The position numbers and the translations under genes are program-made. A DNA stretch of 43,854 nucleotides from Deltaproteobacteria bacterium. Lineage in GTDB: Bacteria; Desulfobacterota; RBG-13-43-22. The stretch covers positions 1 to 43,854 of the forward strand of contig JACQYK010000146.1 in the NCBI GenBank assembly GCA_016208255.1, written 5' to 3'. This document shows positions 24,537-33,300 of the stretch, in pieces (position 1 is the first letter of the stretch; each line of letters starts with the position of its first letter). Below the pieces are notes generated by a model, which was given only the letters and a program-made list of their open reading frames with translations, was not told where the DNA came from and made no database searches.

Positions 24537-24671
24537 ATGAAGAAAATGTAAAAAGATCCGGACCTGCTTGAAGAATATGATTTCAACCAAGGCGTTCGGA
24601 GCAAATAGGCCAAGAGGTATGAGGAAGGAACGACCGTGGTGGTCATCGGCTACCCTGATTATGCAACTTAG
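24537..24671 (+). pseudogene. Antitoxin pseudogene with two in-frame stop codons
   Basis: From the ATG at 24537 the frame reads MKKM, stop (TAA), KDPDLLEEYDFNQGVRSK, stop (TAG), AKRYEEGTTVVVIGYPDYAT, stop. The text EYDFxxGVRxKYAKRYxEGTxVVV belongs to a common small antitoxin family that is found with RelE- or BrnT-like toxins. Point changes made both stops (for example TAC to TAG), so it is a decayed gene; no toxin is next to it. Confidence 0.7.
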
Positions 24672-24708
24672 AAACAACGTCTCTTTTACTTGAAGGAAAT
24701 TGAAACTC

Positions 24709-25149
24709 ATGCACGAGTTGAATCAGAAAATCGCAGAATTGAAAAAAGAAATTCTGGCACTCAAGAAAGTGAATTCTGAGCTCGAGGAAAGAATTTTTCG
24801 CCTTGAGCGGAATAGTCGTAATGCGGAGTCTCAAGCCACTGGCCGTCAGCCTCTGATTGGCATACTGAATTGTTGGGAATTCAAGCAATGCGGTCGAGAA
24901 CTAGAAGGTAAAAATGTGGCTGAGCTTGGAATATGTCCAGCCGCGGAATTGAAAAAATATGACCGCATTAATAGAGGTAAGAACAGCGGGAGAATCTGTT
25001 GGGCACTGGTAGGAACCCTGTGCGGAGGGAGGATACAGGGCGTATACGCCCTGAAAGTGGACACTTGCTTAAACTGCGATTTCTACCAGTATGTAGTCCA
25101 ACAGGAGGGAAAAGAAATGCGATATGCTTTATTATCGAAGCAGCCATAG
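24709..25149 (+). CDS. Coiled-coil protein with two-CW-type cysteine domain
   Basis: A protein of about 146 residues. Residues 1-35 are a heptad coiled coil (LNQKIAELKKEILALKK...). The rest is cysteine-rich: NCWEFKQCGRE, LGICPA, GRICWALVGTLCGG and DTCLNCDFYQ. Two Cys-Trp pairs (CWEF and CWAL) mark what is called the two-CW domain, seen mainly in Desulfobacterota and probably a metal site. The ATG at 24709 is chosen since AGGAAA lies about ten bases upstream; a TTG at 24700 is too close to it. Its function is unknown. Confidence 0.7.
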   Translation: MHELNQKIAELKKEILALKKVNSELEERIFRLERNSRNAESQATGRQPLIGILNCWEFKQCGRELEGKNVAELGICPAAELKKYDRINRGKNSGRICWALVGTLCGGRIQGVYALKVDTCLNCDFYQYVVQQEGKEMRYALLSKQP

Positions 25150-25198
25150 GAGATATTAGATTCTTCTCCCGATTAGCTGGTCGAAAATAGTATCTTAA

Positions 25199-25480
25199 TT
25201 ACAGAGAAATCTTTTTGGCCCCGGTTTTAACGGCTTCCAGTTGGCTCATTTCCAGCCGCAGGGAATCGCCCGCTTTGACGGCCTTGATTTCTCCCTGGTC
25301 AATCAATCGATACAGTTCTTTCCGGCCGATACCCAGAAACTTGGATGCTTCTGAAATATTCAAAAGAGGTCCGGCCAAAAACTCTTCTTCTCCGGATCCT
25401 TTTTCGGTTTGATCTTTTTCTCTTAAGCCTTCGTTGATTAAATAATCTTTGGAAATACGGGTATCCTTCCTTCGATTCAT
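25199..25480 (-). CDS. Excisionase-type helix-turn-helix protein
   Basis: A 93-residue protein whose C-terminal half is an HTH_17/MerR-like DNA-binding domain: LLNISEASKFLGIGRKELYRLIDQGEIKAVKAGDSLRL. The N-terminal half is charged and probably disordered. GGAGG lies close before the ATG. Such proteins are found as phage or element excisionases, as antitoxin-like regulators and as stand-alone regulators; no integrase is adjacent. Confidence 0.8.
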   Translation of the reverse strand: MNRRKDTRISKDYLINEGLREKDQTEKGSGEEEFLAGPLLNISEASKFLGIGRKELYRLIDQGEIKAVKAGDSLRLEMSQLEAVKTGAKKISL

Positions 25481-25650
25481 AACCCGACCTCCTTTAGGTG
25501 GGATTTGTTCTGATTGGGTTGGGTTTTATCTTAAGGTAGAATAAGAAGAAAAGGGAATAGGGCAAAGGCAGTATTTTCCACTTCTTTATCCGGTAAAAAG
25601 GAAAAATTCCCTAAGCTGTCAACAAACAATGTTGCACCTTATTTGAAGCG

Positions 25651-26052
25651 GTGGCCTTTACCCAGTTGACAAACCCGGTCTATTGGTACACCTGGAATTC
25701 CCTTTTCGCCACCGCCGTCTGGGTCCTCTTTATATTGGATCTTCGTATGATCCGTGATCGGATCAGAGACCCTTCCGGTCCTAAAGGTCGCACCCTCTAT
25801 GTCCTGGTGGAGCGGGAACAGCTTTTGGGTATTAAGGTTTATATGCCGGCCACGGTCGTCTTTAATGTTCTGGCTGCTGTGGCCGTCATCTTATGGCCGG
25901 AAGCCCTGATCCGGCGGGACGGCCATGTCGTTATTGCTCTGGGGCAACTGGCGGCCGCCTTCGGCTATCTCTTTTACGGGATCCGATATTTTTCTCGTGT
26001 CCGGCCCTTGATCGCCGGAACCCGTCAGGAATGGAGGGGGATCAATTCCTAA
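25651..26052 (+). CDS. Hypothetical membrane protein
   Basis: A 133-residue protein with three or four hydrophobic segments (about residues 15-32, 63-83, 90-110). No family is recognised. The start is a GTG at 25651. Its last 35 codons and the following 65 bases are repeated beyond the next gene (27113-27285), so this gene marks the left border of a segmental duplication or insertion. Confidence 0.55.
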   Translation: MAFTQLTNPVYWYTWNSLFATAVWVLFILDLRMIRDRIRDPSGPKGRTLYVLVEREQLLGIKVYMPATVVFNVLAAVAVILWPEALIRRDGHVVIALGQLAAAFGYLFYGIRYFSRVRPLIAGTRQEWRGINS

Positions 26053-26116
26053 AATGTTCCTCACAACGTCGATTTTTAAGTGCATAGATAAAAGTCCAAC
26101 AGTATAGACCCTCAAC
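25945..26116 (+). repeat. 172-bp direct repeat, left copy
   Basis: The 3' end of the membrane protein gene and the following non-coding DNA, from CAACTGGCGGCCGCC to GTATAGACCCTCAACC. The right copy is 27114-27285 with roughly 85-90% identity by eye. Confidence 0.85.
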
Positions 26117-26136
26117 CCTGCTATTTTGGATCCCCG

Positions 26137-27111
26137 ATGAATAACGCCGCAAATCCTCTTGAGCAAGTGTCGGATAAGCTTATGGCCTATCTAAGAACCG
26201 AACTCAATAATAACAATATTGTCTATGATATTCCCCTTACTCCCATCGTCGGCGGGTACGAAACGTTTACTTACCATTTTAAGTTAAAGGGTGTTCAACC
26301 TGAGTTAGCCAAGCCCCTTGTTCTGCGCCTGTTCCAGGAGTATCGTAGCCCTGGCCAAGCTATTGGTGAGAGCGCCGTACAGAATGCGCTGGCGGCACAG
26401 GGGTATCCAGTGCCTTCGGTTTTGTTTACCGGCACGGATAAAAGGCATCTTGGGGGGGCGTTCTTGATTATGGAGTTTCTGCCGGGTGAATCGATGTTGG
26501 CCGCTGCTGAAGAAGATATGCCCCTGATGTTGGGTAAAGCCCACGCGGCGTTACACAATATTGACCCCACCCCCTTGCGGAAGGCCCTGACCGTACAAGG
26601 TTTGGACGAACGGGACTACCGACTCAATAGGCGATTAAACGGGTTGTTAACCCAAAGCAAAATCTTTCCCTGGCTTGAAGAGAGTGTTCAATGGCTTATC
26701 GAAAATCGACCGCCGGAGCCGGAATATCCGGCTGTCTGCCATGGTGACTTTCATCCCCTGAACATTCTGATTAAAGAGGGAAGGGTGACGGCTGTTTTAG
26801 ATTGGCCGGGATTTATGATTGGGGAGGCCGTCATGGATGTCGCTTTTACGGTGTTCTTATGTTCCACTATAGCCGGACATTTACTGCCTACCCGAAACTG
26901 GGATGAGGTGATGTCAAAGTATCTGGAGGCCTACCAAAGTGAGCGGTCCCTTGATATGACAAACCTGAATTACTATCGGGTGATGAGATGTATCATAGCT
27001 TTTGTGGATGGGGCAGAGGGGCAAGCAGTATGGACGTCGCCTTCAGTTTTGAAAAGCCTGATCGGACAGGTTCGCGATATTGCGAAAATTTGGGTGGTTT
27101 TGCCAGGATAA
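26137..27111 (+). CDS. APH/choline-kinase-family phosphotransferase
   Basis: A 324-residue protein-kinase-like small-molecule phosphotransferase. GGYETFTYHFKL is the nucleotide-binding loop, AVCHGDFHPLNIL the catalytic Brenner motif (His-Gly-Asp-Phe-His), and AVLDWPGFMIGEAVMDVA the metal-binding DxD-like motif. The gene is full length. The substrate is unknown; antibiotic resistance should not be assumed. It is bounded by 172-bp direct repeats, with its stop two bases from the right copy, so it probably arrived by insertion or duplication. Confidence 0.85.
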   Translation: MNNAANPLEQVSDKLMAYLRTELNNNNIVYDIPLTPIVGGYETFTYHFKLKGVQPELAKPLVLRLFQEYRSPGQAIGESAVQNALAAQGYPVPSVLFTGTDKRHLGGAFLIMEFLPGESMLAAAEEDMPLMLGKAHAALHNIDPTPLRKALTVQGLDERDYRLNRRLNGLLTQSKIFPWLEESVQWLIENRPPEPEYPAVCHGDFHPLNILIKEGRVTAVLDWPGFMIGEAVMDVAFTVFLCSTIAGHLLPTRNWDEVMSKYLEAYQSERSLDMTNLNYYRVMRCIIAFVDGAEGQAVWTSPSVLKSLIGQVRDIAKIWVVLPG

Positions 27112-27112
27112 A

Positions 27113-27217
27113 CAAACTCTCGCCGCCTTCGGCTACCTTTTTTATGGGATGCGATATTTCTCTCGTGTCCGGCCCTTGATCGCCGGAACCCGTCAGGAAT
27201 GGAGAGGGATAAGTTAA
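27113..27217 (+). pseudogene. Duplicated 3' fragment of the membrane protein gene
   Basis: Thirty-four codons ending in a stop, LAAFGYLFYGMRYFSRVRPL and on to RQEWRGIS, nearly identical to the end of the gene at 25651-26052. There is no start; the fragment is the coding part of the right direct repeat. Confidence 0.85.
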
Positions 27218-27285
27218 TAAAATAATTCCTCACAACATCGATTCTAAAGTACCTGGATAAAAGTCCAACAGTATAGACCTGAACC
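27114..27285 (+). repeat. 172-bp direct repeat, right copy
   Basis: Second copy of 25945-26116, ending GTATAGACCTGAACC. The stretch 27286-27400 after it shows no gene. Confidence 0.85.
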
Positions 27286-27394
27286 TCACCTTTGGCTTGT
27301 CACCTATGGGAGCATTGGGAGTCCTTTAGCCGACCTTCAGTGCGCCTATCGACCCGAGCCGACGTCCCGCGAGGACCCGCCGCGCAGAGAAAGC

Positions 27395-27425
27395 TTGACA
27401 GTAGACACAAAGTGTGTACAAATAC
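27395..27425 (+). promoter_or_regulatory. brnTA promoter with overlapping inverted repeat
   Basis: TTGACA (27395-27400) and TACAAA (27417-27422) are 16 bases apart. ACACAAAGTGTGT (27406-27418), an inverted repeat, lies in the spacer and would suit an autorepressor site. The transcription start would fall within a few bases of the brnT ATG at 27429, so the mRNA may be leaderless or nearly so. Confidence 0.5.
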
Positions 27426-27428
27426 CTG

Positions 27429-27707
27429 ATGAGCTTTGAATGGGACGAACGAAAACGACTCTCGAACCTCGAAAAGCATGGCCTGGATTTTCTCGATGTC
27501 AGCGCGGTTTTCGAGGGTCCACATATCGTGGTTCCCTCAGCCTACAGCGGTGATGAAGAGAGATTCCTTGCCATAGGGGCATTTGAAGGCCGTTGCCTGA
27601 CCGTCGTTTACACCATACGAAGCGAGGCTATCAGAGTCATTTCCTTTCGGAGGGCGCGATATGAAGAAAGACAAAAATATCAAAAGCTACACGGCGGCGG
27701 AGCTTAA
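27429..27707 (+). CDS. brnT: BrnT-family ribonuclease toxin
   Basis: A 92-residue BrnT toxin (DUF497, RelE fold): FEWDERKRLSNLEKHGLDFLDVSAVFEGP near the start and VISFRRARYEERQKY at the end, which contains the family's basic catalytic region. The ATG at 27429 (MSFEWDE) fits the family; a GTG at 27414 is inside the likely promoter. The gene overlaps brnA by 47 bases. BrnT cleaves mRNA and is neutralised by BrnA. Confidence 0.92.
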   Translation: MSFEWDERKRLSNLEKHGLDFLDVSAVFEGPHIVVPSAYSGDEERFLAIGAFEGRCLTVVYTIRSEAIRVISFRRARYEERQKYQKLHGGGA

Positions 27708-27984
27708 AGCCAAACGTGCGGAAAGCCGCACCGATTTAAGCAAAGTTGACGCCATGACGGATGAAAAACTGGAACAACTGATTGCCGAGGACGAAGATGA
27801 GCGTAGCCTTCAGCCCGACTGGACGAAGGCAAAACTCATTTTTCCGCAAGCCAAGCAATCCGTACACTTGCGTCTTGAACAAGACATTATCAAGTTTTTT
27901 AAGGCCCACGGCAAAGGGCATATTTCCCGGATGCAAGGGGTTCTCAAGGCTTATGTCGATGCCCACAGAACGCAGACCAAGTGA
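27661..27984 (+). CDS. brnA: BrnA-family antitoxin
   Basis: A 107-residue DUF4415/BrnA antitoxin: DAMTDEKLEQLIAEDEDERS in the toxin-binding part and VHLRLEQDIIKFFKAHGKGHISRMQGVLKAYV as the ribbon-helix-helix DNA-binding part. The ATG at 27661 overlaps the toxin gene, with GGAGG just before it. The complex usually represses its own promoter. Confidence 0.92.
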   Translation: MKKDKNIKSYTAAELKAKRAESRTDLSKVDAMTDEKLEQLIAEDEDERSLQPDWTKAKLIFPQAKQSVHLRLEQDIIKFFKAHGKGHISRMQGVLKAYVDAHRTQTK

Positions 27985-28068
27985 GTGCGCCCGCTTAAAT
28001 TTTTAAATTTCCACATAACGACTGCTTCAACCGGACAAGACAGTTAAACGGAGCGTCGGGAGAAGGGG

Positions 28069-28405
28069 TCAAGAATCATAGGGTCAATTCTTTCAAATTG
28101 ACAAAACCACCCAGGGTCTCACATGGAAGGGTATTGCCCAGATCTTTATAGAAATCCTGGGGCATTTTATCCCTTGACTTATGAACAGGGCACTTTCGCT
28201 AACATGCTGATACCCAACGGAAAGACGATTTACTTCACCCTGGGCAAGCTAAAGACAGTTTAATAAAAATTAAGTGGTCAATTGTCAATATGAAAGAATT
28301 GACCCCATGCCTTTTATCTTCCTTTCTTCCTCTTCTTACATTCAATTTCGATATCCACAGAAGTAGACCTAAAAAGGGGTCAATGCGACCCCGATTCACT
28401 ATTTT
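28069..28405. repeat. GGGGTCA-type repeat units
   Basis: GGGTCAATTCTTTCAAATTGAC (about 28081), AAAGAATTGACCCC (about 28293) and the hairpin GGGGTC-AATGC-GACCCC (about 28376-28392) are variants of a GGGGTCA motif of the sort seen in REP-like intergenic repeats. They fill much of the interval 27985-28501. Confidence 0.4.
28123..28263 (+). CDS. Small open reading frame (46 aa), possibly a fragment
   Basis: From the ATG at 28123 the frame reads MEGYCPDLYRNPGAFYPLTY and ends IPNGKTIYFTLGKLKTV. Composition is protein-like, but there is no ribosome-binding site and no family is recognised. It may be the end of a lost gene between repeat units. Confidence 0.25.
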   Translation: MEGYCPDLYRNPGAFYPLTYEQGTFANMLIPNGKTIYFTLGKLKTV

Positions 28406-28501
28406 GTACGTGTTATTTACATATTTTATGGAAGTCCCCAATTTTTCCTCTTACCCCAATCCCTTAGTCCGACCCAATTTTCCAAAATACGTGGGTTGCC
28501 A

Positions 28502-29536
28502 TCACTTGCATAGATTTATTGATGGAAGGATAGGACAGCCACCCCGACAGACAGTTTGCATGTTACATCTATTACACCCGGGATTGCGCAATGCGCGCCT
28601 GATCGCCTGGAACGACTTGCCGTTCTGCCATGCGTCGAGCATGTTCGAATCGGTTAACGAAATCCCTGGGTAGATCTTTTCCATGAATGAACACGGATAC
28701 ATTTGAAGTTTTTCGGAGACAAACATCGAAAATCTCGCCGCCTCGCACGCATCGTACCAAATAGGGTTGACCTTTGCCGCTTTAACAAGCCCAGATATCA
28801 TGCAGCTATCGAATCCCACTTTGAAGCTATGCACATTGGTTGTGGCCTTCTCGATCAAATCCCGACATAGGTTCGCCCGACATAGCAGTCGGGTTACCGC
28901 CGTTCCTCTGCCAACCGGCTTGTAGTTCAGGAAAACAATGGCGTTCACCTGGCTCATAAAGGTGGGGGGATCGCGAAGCCAAGAAAGAGCCGTTTCCACA
29001 CTATGGGCATCGAGGACGAAATGTAGGTTGGTCCGAATGCCATAGTTACGAAGTATTCTAACAGTTTTCGCCACAAACGAATATGGTTCGTATACACTTA
29101 CGGCAACAGCACCACACTGTTCTGCGCTTGCGTGTAATACCGTGGGCGATAACCCGCGGCCGTTCGTCGTGTAATTTGGAACGATCCCGTAGTTACGACG
29201 GGTCAGCCTAAGAATCTCGGCAAAGTCAGGATGCTCGTTTGGATTGCCGCCACCAAGGGCGACTTGTGTGACTCCAAGCTGCGCTGCCTGATGAATTACG
29301 TTCTCATAGTCTGGGAACGTCATGTGCCGCCCCATGCGACCCGCCATTCTGTAACAGGTCTCACATTCCCGGCTGCACCAGCTTGTTATGGAAATATCCA
29401 GCATTTCAGGTCCATGTGCAGACCAAAAGGGCTCATCATAGCCCGATTCTTCTACCCTGACGAAAAACCCGGTTTCGGGATTGAACAAAGTCTGGTAGTG
29501 CTCGTCAGGGTAGTGTTGTAAGCGGAAAGTTCCCAT
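28502..29536 (-). CDS. Radical SAM/SPASM-domain protein of the nuclease-STAND operon
   Basis: A 344-residue radical SAM enzyme. CSRECETCYR (Cys54, Cys58, Cys61) binds the SAM [4Fe-4S] cluster, LGGGNPNEHPDF is the SAM-binding GGE-like motif, and the C-terminal cysteines (DACEAARF, MYPCSFM, PGCNRCNMQTVCRGGCPI) match a SPASM domain with auxiliary clusters. SPASM enzymes typically modify peptides or proteins. It is the last gene of a four-gene operon, nine bases after the FVTNSS-motif protein, which is the closest candidate substrate. What it modifies is not shown by the sequence. Confidence 0.88.
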   Translation of the reverse strand: MGTFRLQHYPDEHYQTLFNPETGFFVRVEESGYDEPFWSAHGPEMLDISITSWCSRECETCYRMAGRMGRHMTFPDYENVIHQAAQLGVTQVALGGGNPNEHPDFAEILRLTRRNYGIVPNYTTNGRGLSPTVLHASAEQCGAVAVSVYEPYSFVAKTVRILRNYGIRTNLHFVLDAHSVETALSWLRDPPTFMSQVNAIVFLNYKPVGRGTAVTRLLCRANLCRDLIEKATTNVHSFKVGFDSCMISGLVKAAKVNPIWYDACEAARFSMFVSEKLQMYPCSFMEKIYPGISLTDSNMLDAWQNGKSFQAIRRALRNPGCNRCNMQTVCRGGCPILPSINLCK

Positions 29537-29545
29537 AATGTTAAC

Positions 29546-29956
29546 CTACCACGTGCACTCAAGGGCGTTGATGTAAAGCTTATCGTTCTCCCATTCGAAA
29601 CTATCACAACAGAAAAATGTTTCCGTCATATTTTCATCACTGGCAAGCGAGCCAACTAAAACACTCCTGCCCATGCGTTCCGCATCCTGGACCTTTCTCA
29701 AAACCTCTTCGGAGAATTGTCCTCTAAGGTAGGCTTCGAAATCGCCTTTATAGTTTTTATCGATCTCCCATGCAGAATGTGCGGGACGTATGTTATGATG
29801 CAATGACCGATAGAGCGATTCAACCAAGCCACTGAATGCGGAGCCCTGCTGTACCCCCATCAAATCGGCAAGGTCTTGCTGCGTGAAGTCTCCATCACAG
29901 ATGATGATGTAGGAGGTTGTTGAGCTATTCGTTACGAAATCGGATTTGATCTTCAT
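29546..29956 (-). CDS. 136-aa protein with N-terminal FVTNSSTTS motif
   Basis: An uncharacterised protein that starts MKIKSDFVTNSSTTSYI. The pattern K-x-x-x-FVTNSS(S/T)-S(F/Y)-I at the very N-terminus is one I have met in many otherwise unrelated hypothetical proteins; its role is unknown. The rest is acidic, with two adjacent cysteines (FFCCDSFEWEN) and a C-terminal ECTW. The start overlaps the stop of the upstream gene by four bases (ATGA, 29953-29956), so the two are translationally coupled. Adjacent to a radical SAM/SPASM gene, it may be that enzyme's substrate or partner (inference). Confidence 0.7.
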   Translation of the reverse strand: MKIKSDFVTNSSTTSYIIICDGDFTQQDLADLMGVQQGSAFSGLVESLYRSLHHNIRPAHSAWEIDKNYKGDFEAYLRGQFSEEVLRKVQDAERMGRSVLVGSLASDENMTETFFCCDSFEWENDKLYINALECTW

Positions 29957-30363
29957 GATTTCCGTTCCTTGTATATTTTTGTTAATATGCGCTCAACTGT
30001 CGGGAAGCCCTCCTCACTCATAATATAATCACCAAGGGAGTAGTCACCCCCCGCGTGAATATCCCCGTGAAGGAGGCGCTGCGAGTACTTATAGACTCCT
30101 CGAATCTCTTCGAGCGTATCCTCGTCGATCATGTAATGCCAATAGAGGAAAACCCAGATGTCGCGGTATTCGCGCTGATAGTAAGTTTCGTAATCGACAA
30201 CAACATCTGTTAATCCGCCAAAAATGCAAGAATAGACTCTTGCGGCTATTCCTTCAGCTGGGCTCTTCGGCCGAACACCTGCTGCAGACAACCACTGTTG
30301 CTCTGTACACAAATAATCAACAATTGCGAAGTAAATATCGCTTTTTTTTGTTCGAACGATCAT
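29953..30363 (-). CDS. 136-aa hypothetical protein coupled to the STAND gene
   Basis: The start is placed at ATG 30363 (MIVRTKKSDIYFAIVDYLC), which overlaps the stop of the STAND gene by one base (TGATG); the frame is open upstream to 30456, but that part is inside the STAND gene. The protein is rich in Tyr and acidic residues (DVVVDYETYYQREYRDIW; DYSLGDYIMSEEGFP) and has no signal peptide or membrane helix. No family is recognised. Tight coupling on both sides says it works with the nuclease-STAND protein and the FVTNSS protein. Confidence 0.7.
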   Translation of the reverse strand: MIVRTKKSDIYFAIVDYLCTEQQWLSAAGVRPKSPAEGIAARVYSCIFGGLTDVVVDYETYYQREYRDIWVFLYWHYMIDEDTLEEIRGVYKYSQRLLHGDIHAGGDYSLGDYIMSEEGFPTVERILTKIYKERKS

Positions 30364-33300
30364 CAGTTCCCCAAGAAGTCGATCAAGAAGGCACTTATCG
30401 GATTGGACGACAACACGATATCTTCTGGTACTTCCATATTGAGCTTGTCTCGGCATGCTTTTAAAAATCGTTTCATCTCATCGTAAGTCCGTGATTTTTC
30501 ATTATCCTGGATGCGAAGGCCTGCTGCCGCTCTGTCAATTAACGTCTGAGTCATCTGGATGCCCTGCCCTGCGAGTTCCGCCAACATTTCCCAGACTCGA
30601 GTTCTGACAACCGACAACCCGATGTCGCTGTGTGTCGTCAGCATATCGACAGCCTCTTGTGGCCGCTGCGCCGCTAATTTTTGGAATCGAGCATATGCTG
30701 GAAAATCATAATCTTGCCCCTCGATACCGAATAGATAGATCAGAAGCTCTACGATTTTGCCGTATTGCTTGTCCCAAGGCGATGCCTTCCGCGTAACGAG
30801 AGATTCAATGTCCGACGCAAATCGTTCGATCTCGTAAGGCGGTTTAGGGCCATAGTTGTATCGCCCCATAGGATTGTAAAAAATGGGAAGCACGAGCTGC
30901 GCATAAACAGCATCCCCCAGATCGTCGAGAATGGCGAAGAGCAAATCGATATTGAGACGGGGAAGAGCCTCAGTATCCCACCTGACCATCAGAGCAAAGA
31001 ACACCTGCTGTGCCTTGTCCCTGCTCTGGGAGAACTCCTCCTTAATGTGCTGGATATCATCATTTGTCACGCATGTTTCTTCAACCGAGAATATACACTG
31101 AAGGAAGACCTTTTCGTACCAGGGCATGGCGGTAATGACAGCTTGTAATACTTCTTGCCCTGGTTTCTTCATGGCATAAAAGACGAACCGTGAGACGCCT
31201 TCGGCCAAGGGGCATCGATTGGTAGTATACTGCGTGAGCTTCTCGACAAACACATCCTCCCCTGCCTTCTTATATACCTCGTTTAGAAGATGGTCGGCAA
31301 CGAGGTAGTCTCTAAATTCGTCAAATGTGAAATTTATGACTTCTGCATCGGGGTCAAGAACACTTTTCCCCGCAACAAGATCCTTCCGCACAAATACATC
31401 TTCGGCAATAAGCTCGGCCAATGCCGGCTGAAGTGAGATGTCCAGAGTGGATATGGGAATATCACAGAAAGTTGAGTTTGAAACCATTGTTGAAACGATG
31501 CCTCTCAAGACGTCCTTGTACTGGCGATCTGCAGGGATGCCCACACCTGCCCCCAGGGGCTGTCGAACCGCCACTTCGTGCAGCTTCTTATCGAGGTATG
31601 TCCGAAAGACAACTTCGCGGTATATGTCAGCCATTGCCGGGAGCTTGATATCCTTCGGTGCGTCAGGGTTACCGTATGCTTCGCAGAAGAAGCGCAGAAG
31701 TAGAGGGTCATTCTCAAGGGTATTCCAGACCTTGCCGGACATATAGCTTGACTGAATTTTAAAGAATTTGAAATATGCGTTCACCATGCGCTGTCGGTGA
31801 CGTTCCGGCATCTCACGGTGAATTTCCTCTACCTGGTGTATCGAGTCTGAGAACGAGGCTTTCTGTAGGTTAGAGAAGCGTTCGGAGAAGTACTCTGAAC
31901 GGCACGTGACGATAACCTTAGTGAAAGGAAAGCTCAGCAGTTGCTCAATAACTTTTTCGAGCTCATCTGCAAATGTGGCAATATCAGGATGTTCATTGAT
32001 TCCGTCGAGGATGATCACGAAGGGCTTATCAGTCTCCTGGCATAGAGTGCCAACCGATGAAAGGGCGTCACTAAAAGTACTCTCGGTATCCCTACCAAGA
32101 ATAAGCTTGGACATGTGATCGGTCAGTTTACTGACAGGAACGGATCGCAGCTCTCTGCCCGTGAGGAATAGACATGGGATTCCGTATAAAAGAAGAAATT
32201 TCTCTGCAAAGTCGCAGACGAAGTTTGTCTTGCCTTGGCCCGCATGCGCTGTTAACAGAAAAATGCGTGCCTCCATGACAGAAAAGTTTCTGGTTAAATC
32301 TTGAACTGCACTCTGGATGCGGTAGCCGGCATTTCTCAAAAGATATTTCGCTTCGTCGAACATGTGTCGCGTCTCAGAGGGGACAATCTTCCTAGACCAG
32401 TCCCAGTTCTCGGCGTAGTAATCGGCAAGCGAGTCTTCTGTGAGGCGCTGAAAATGGGCCCGAAGTCTAGCACACTGTATGGGGACTTGGGCCAAGTGTT
32501 TTGGACCACGAAAGGGCCTGGGCAGCTCAAGAGATAGGGCCGGCATATGGAGAAAACCATGCAGTCTATTCAGGAAGCTCGTGTCGACCGTGAGAAGCTT
32601 GTCAATAGGCCTCCTGAAGAAGTGTAACGGGTGCGAAAAGAACCTGGCGTCATCCTTCACTGAGTCGATGGCGGTAAAAACGTCTGGAATATACTTCTTG
32701 CTTCCTTTCTCGCGCAGGAGTTGGTTTGAAACTTGTAAGATAAGCGTTGCTCTAGTGGTGCGAAGGGGCGAAATGCCTCCCAACGGCATCTTTTCCTGCA
32801 CTTCGGTACAAATAGTGTCGTAATCAATCTCCCCACCCTGCTTAGAGTACCGAGAAACAAGACCATAAAGGCTGTCAAAGAGGGCTGCTGCGTGTTTCGG
32901 AGATCGTCGGCGCACGACGGCACGTAAAGCGTTCCAAGAAGCCACGCTGTCGCGACTGCCGACAGAGTCAAAATCAAAGGAAAGAATCACGAAGCTGCGA
33001 AGAAATAGCCATAAGCGGTCTTGGCCTATATGCCGCGAAGTGCCGATATCGAGAGCCTTACTGATGTGATTTAAGGCCTCTTGCTTCGCTTTGAACTTGC
33101 CAACCTGAATATAAAAACTCCGACTTGTGCGGTGTGCTCGCGCCCATTCGAGAAGCTCTTGGAAATGGGTGCGGACTTTCAGAATGTTCGAGCCTTCACC
33201 TATAGCAATACCAAAGTAATCCCCCTGGCGATTAAAGGTTGCTGCTGTGTAATGACGCCAGCATGTACCCATGATCTCGCAGAAAAGTGAATTTGCGGTA

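Noticed and set aside
30364..30456. Longer start (30456) for the 136-aa protein downstream of the STAND gene
   Set aside because: The extra 31 codons lie within the STAND gene; the ATG at 30363 overlaps its stop by one base, the usual coupling arrangement.
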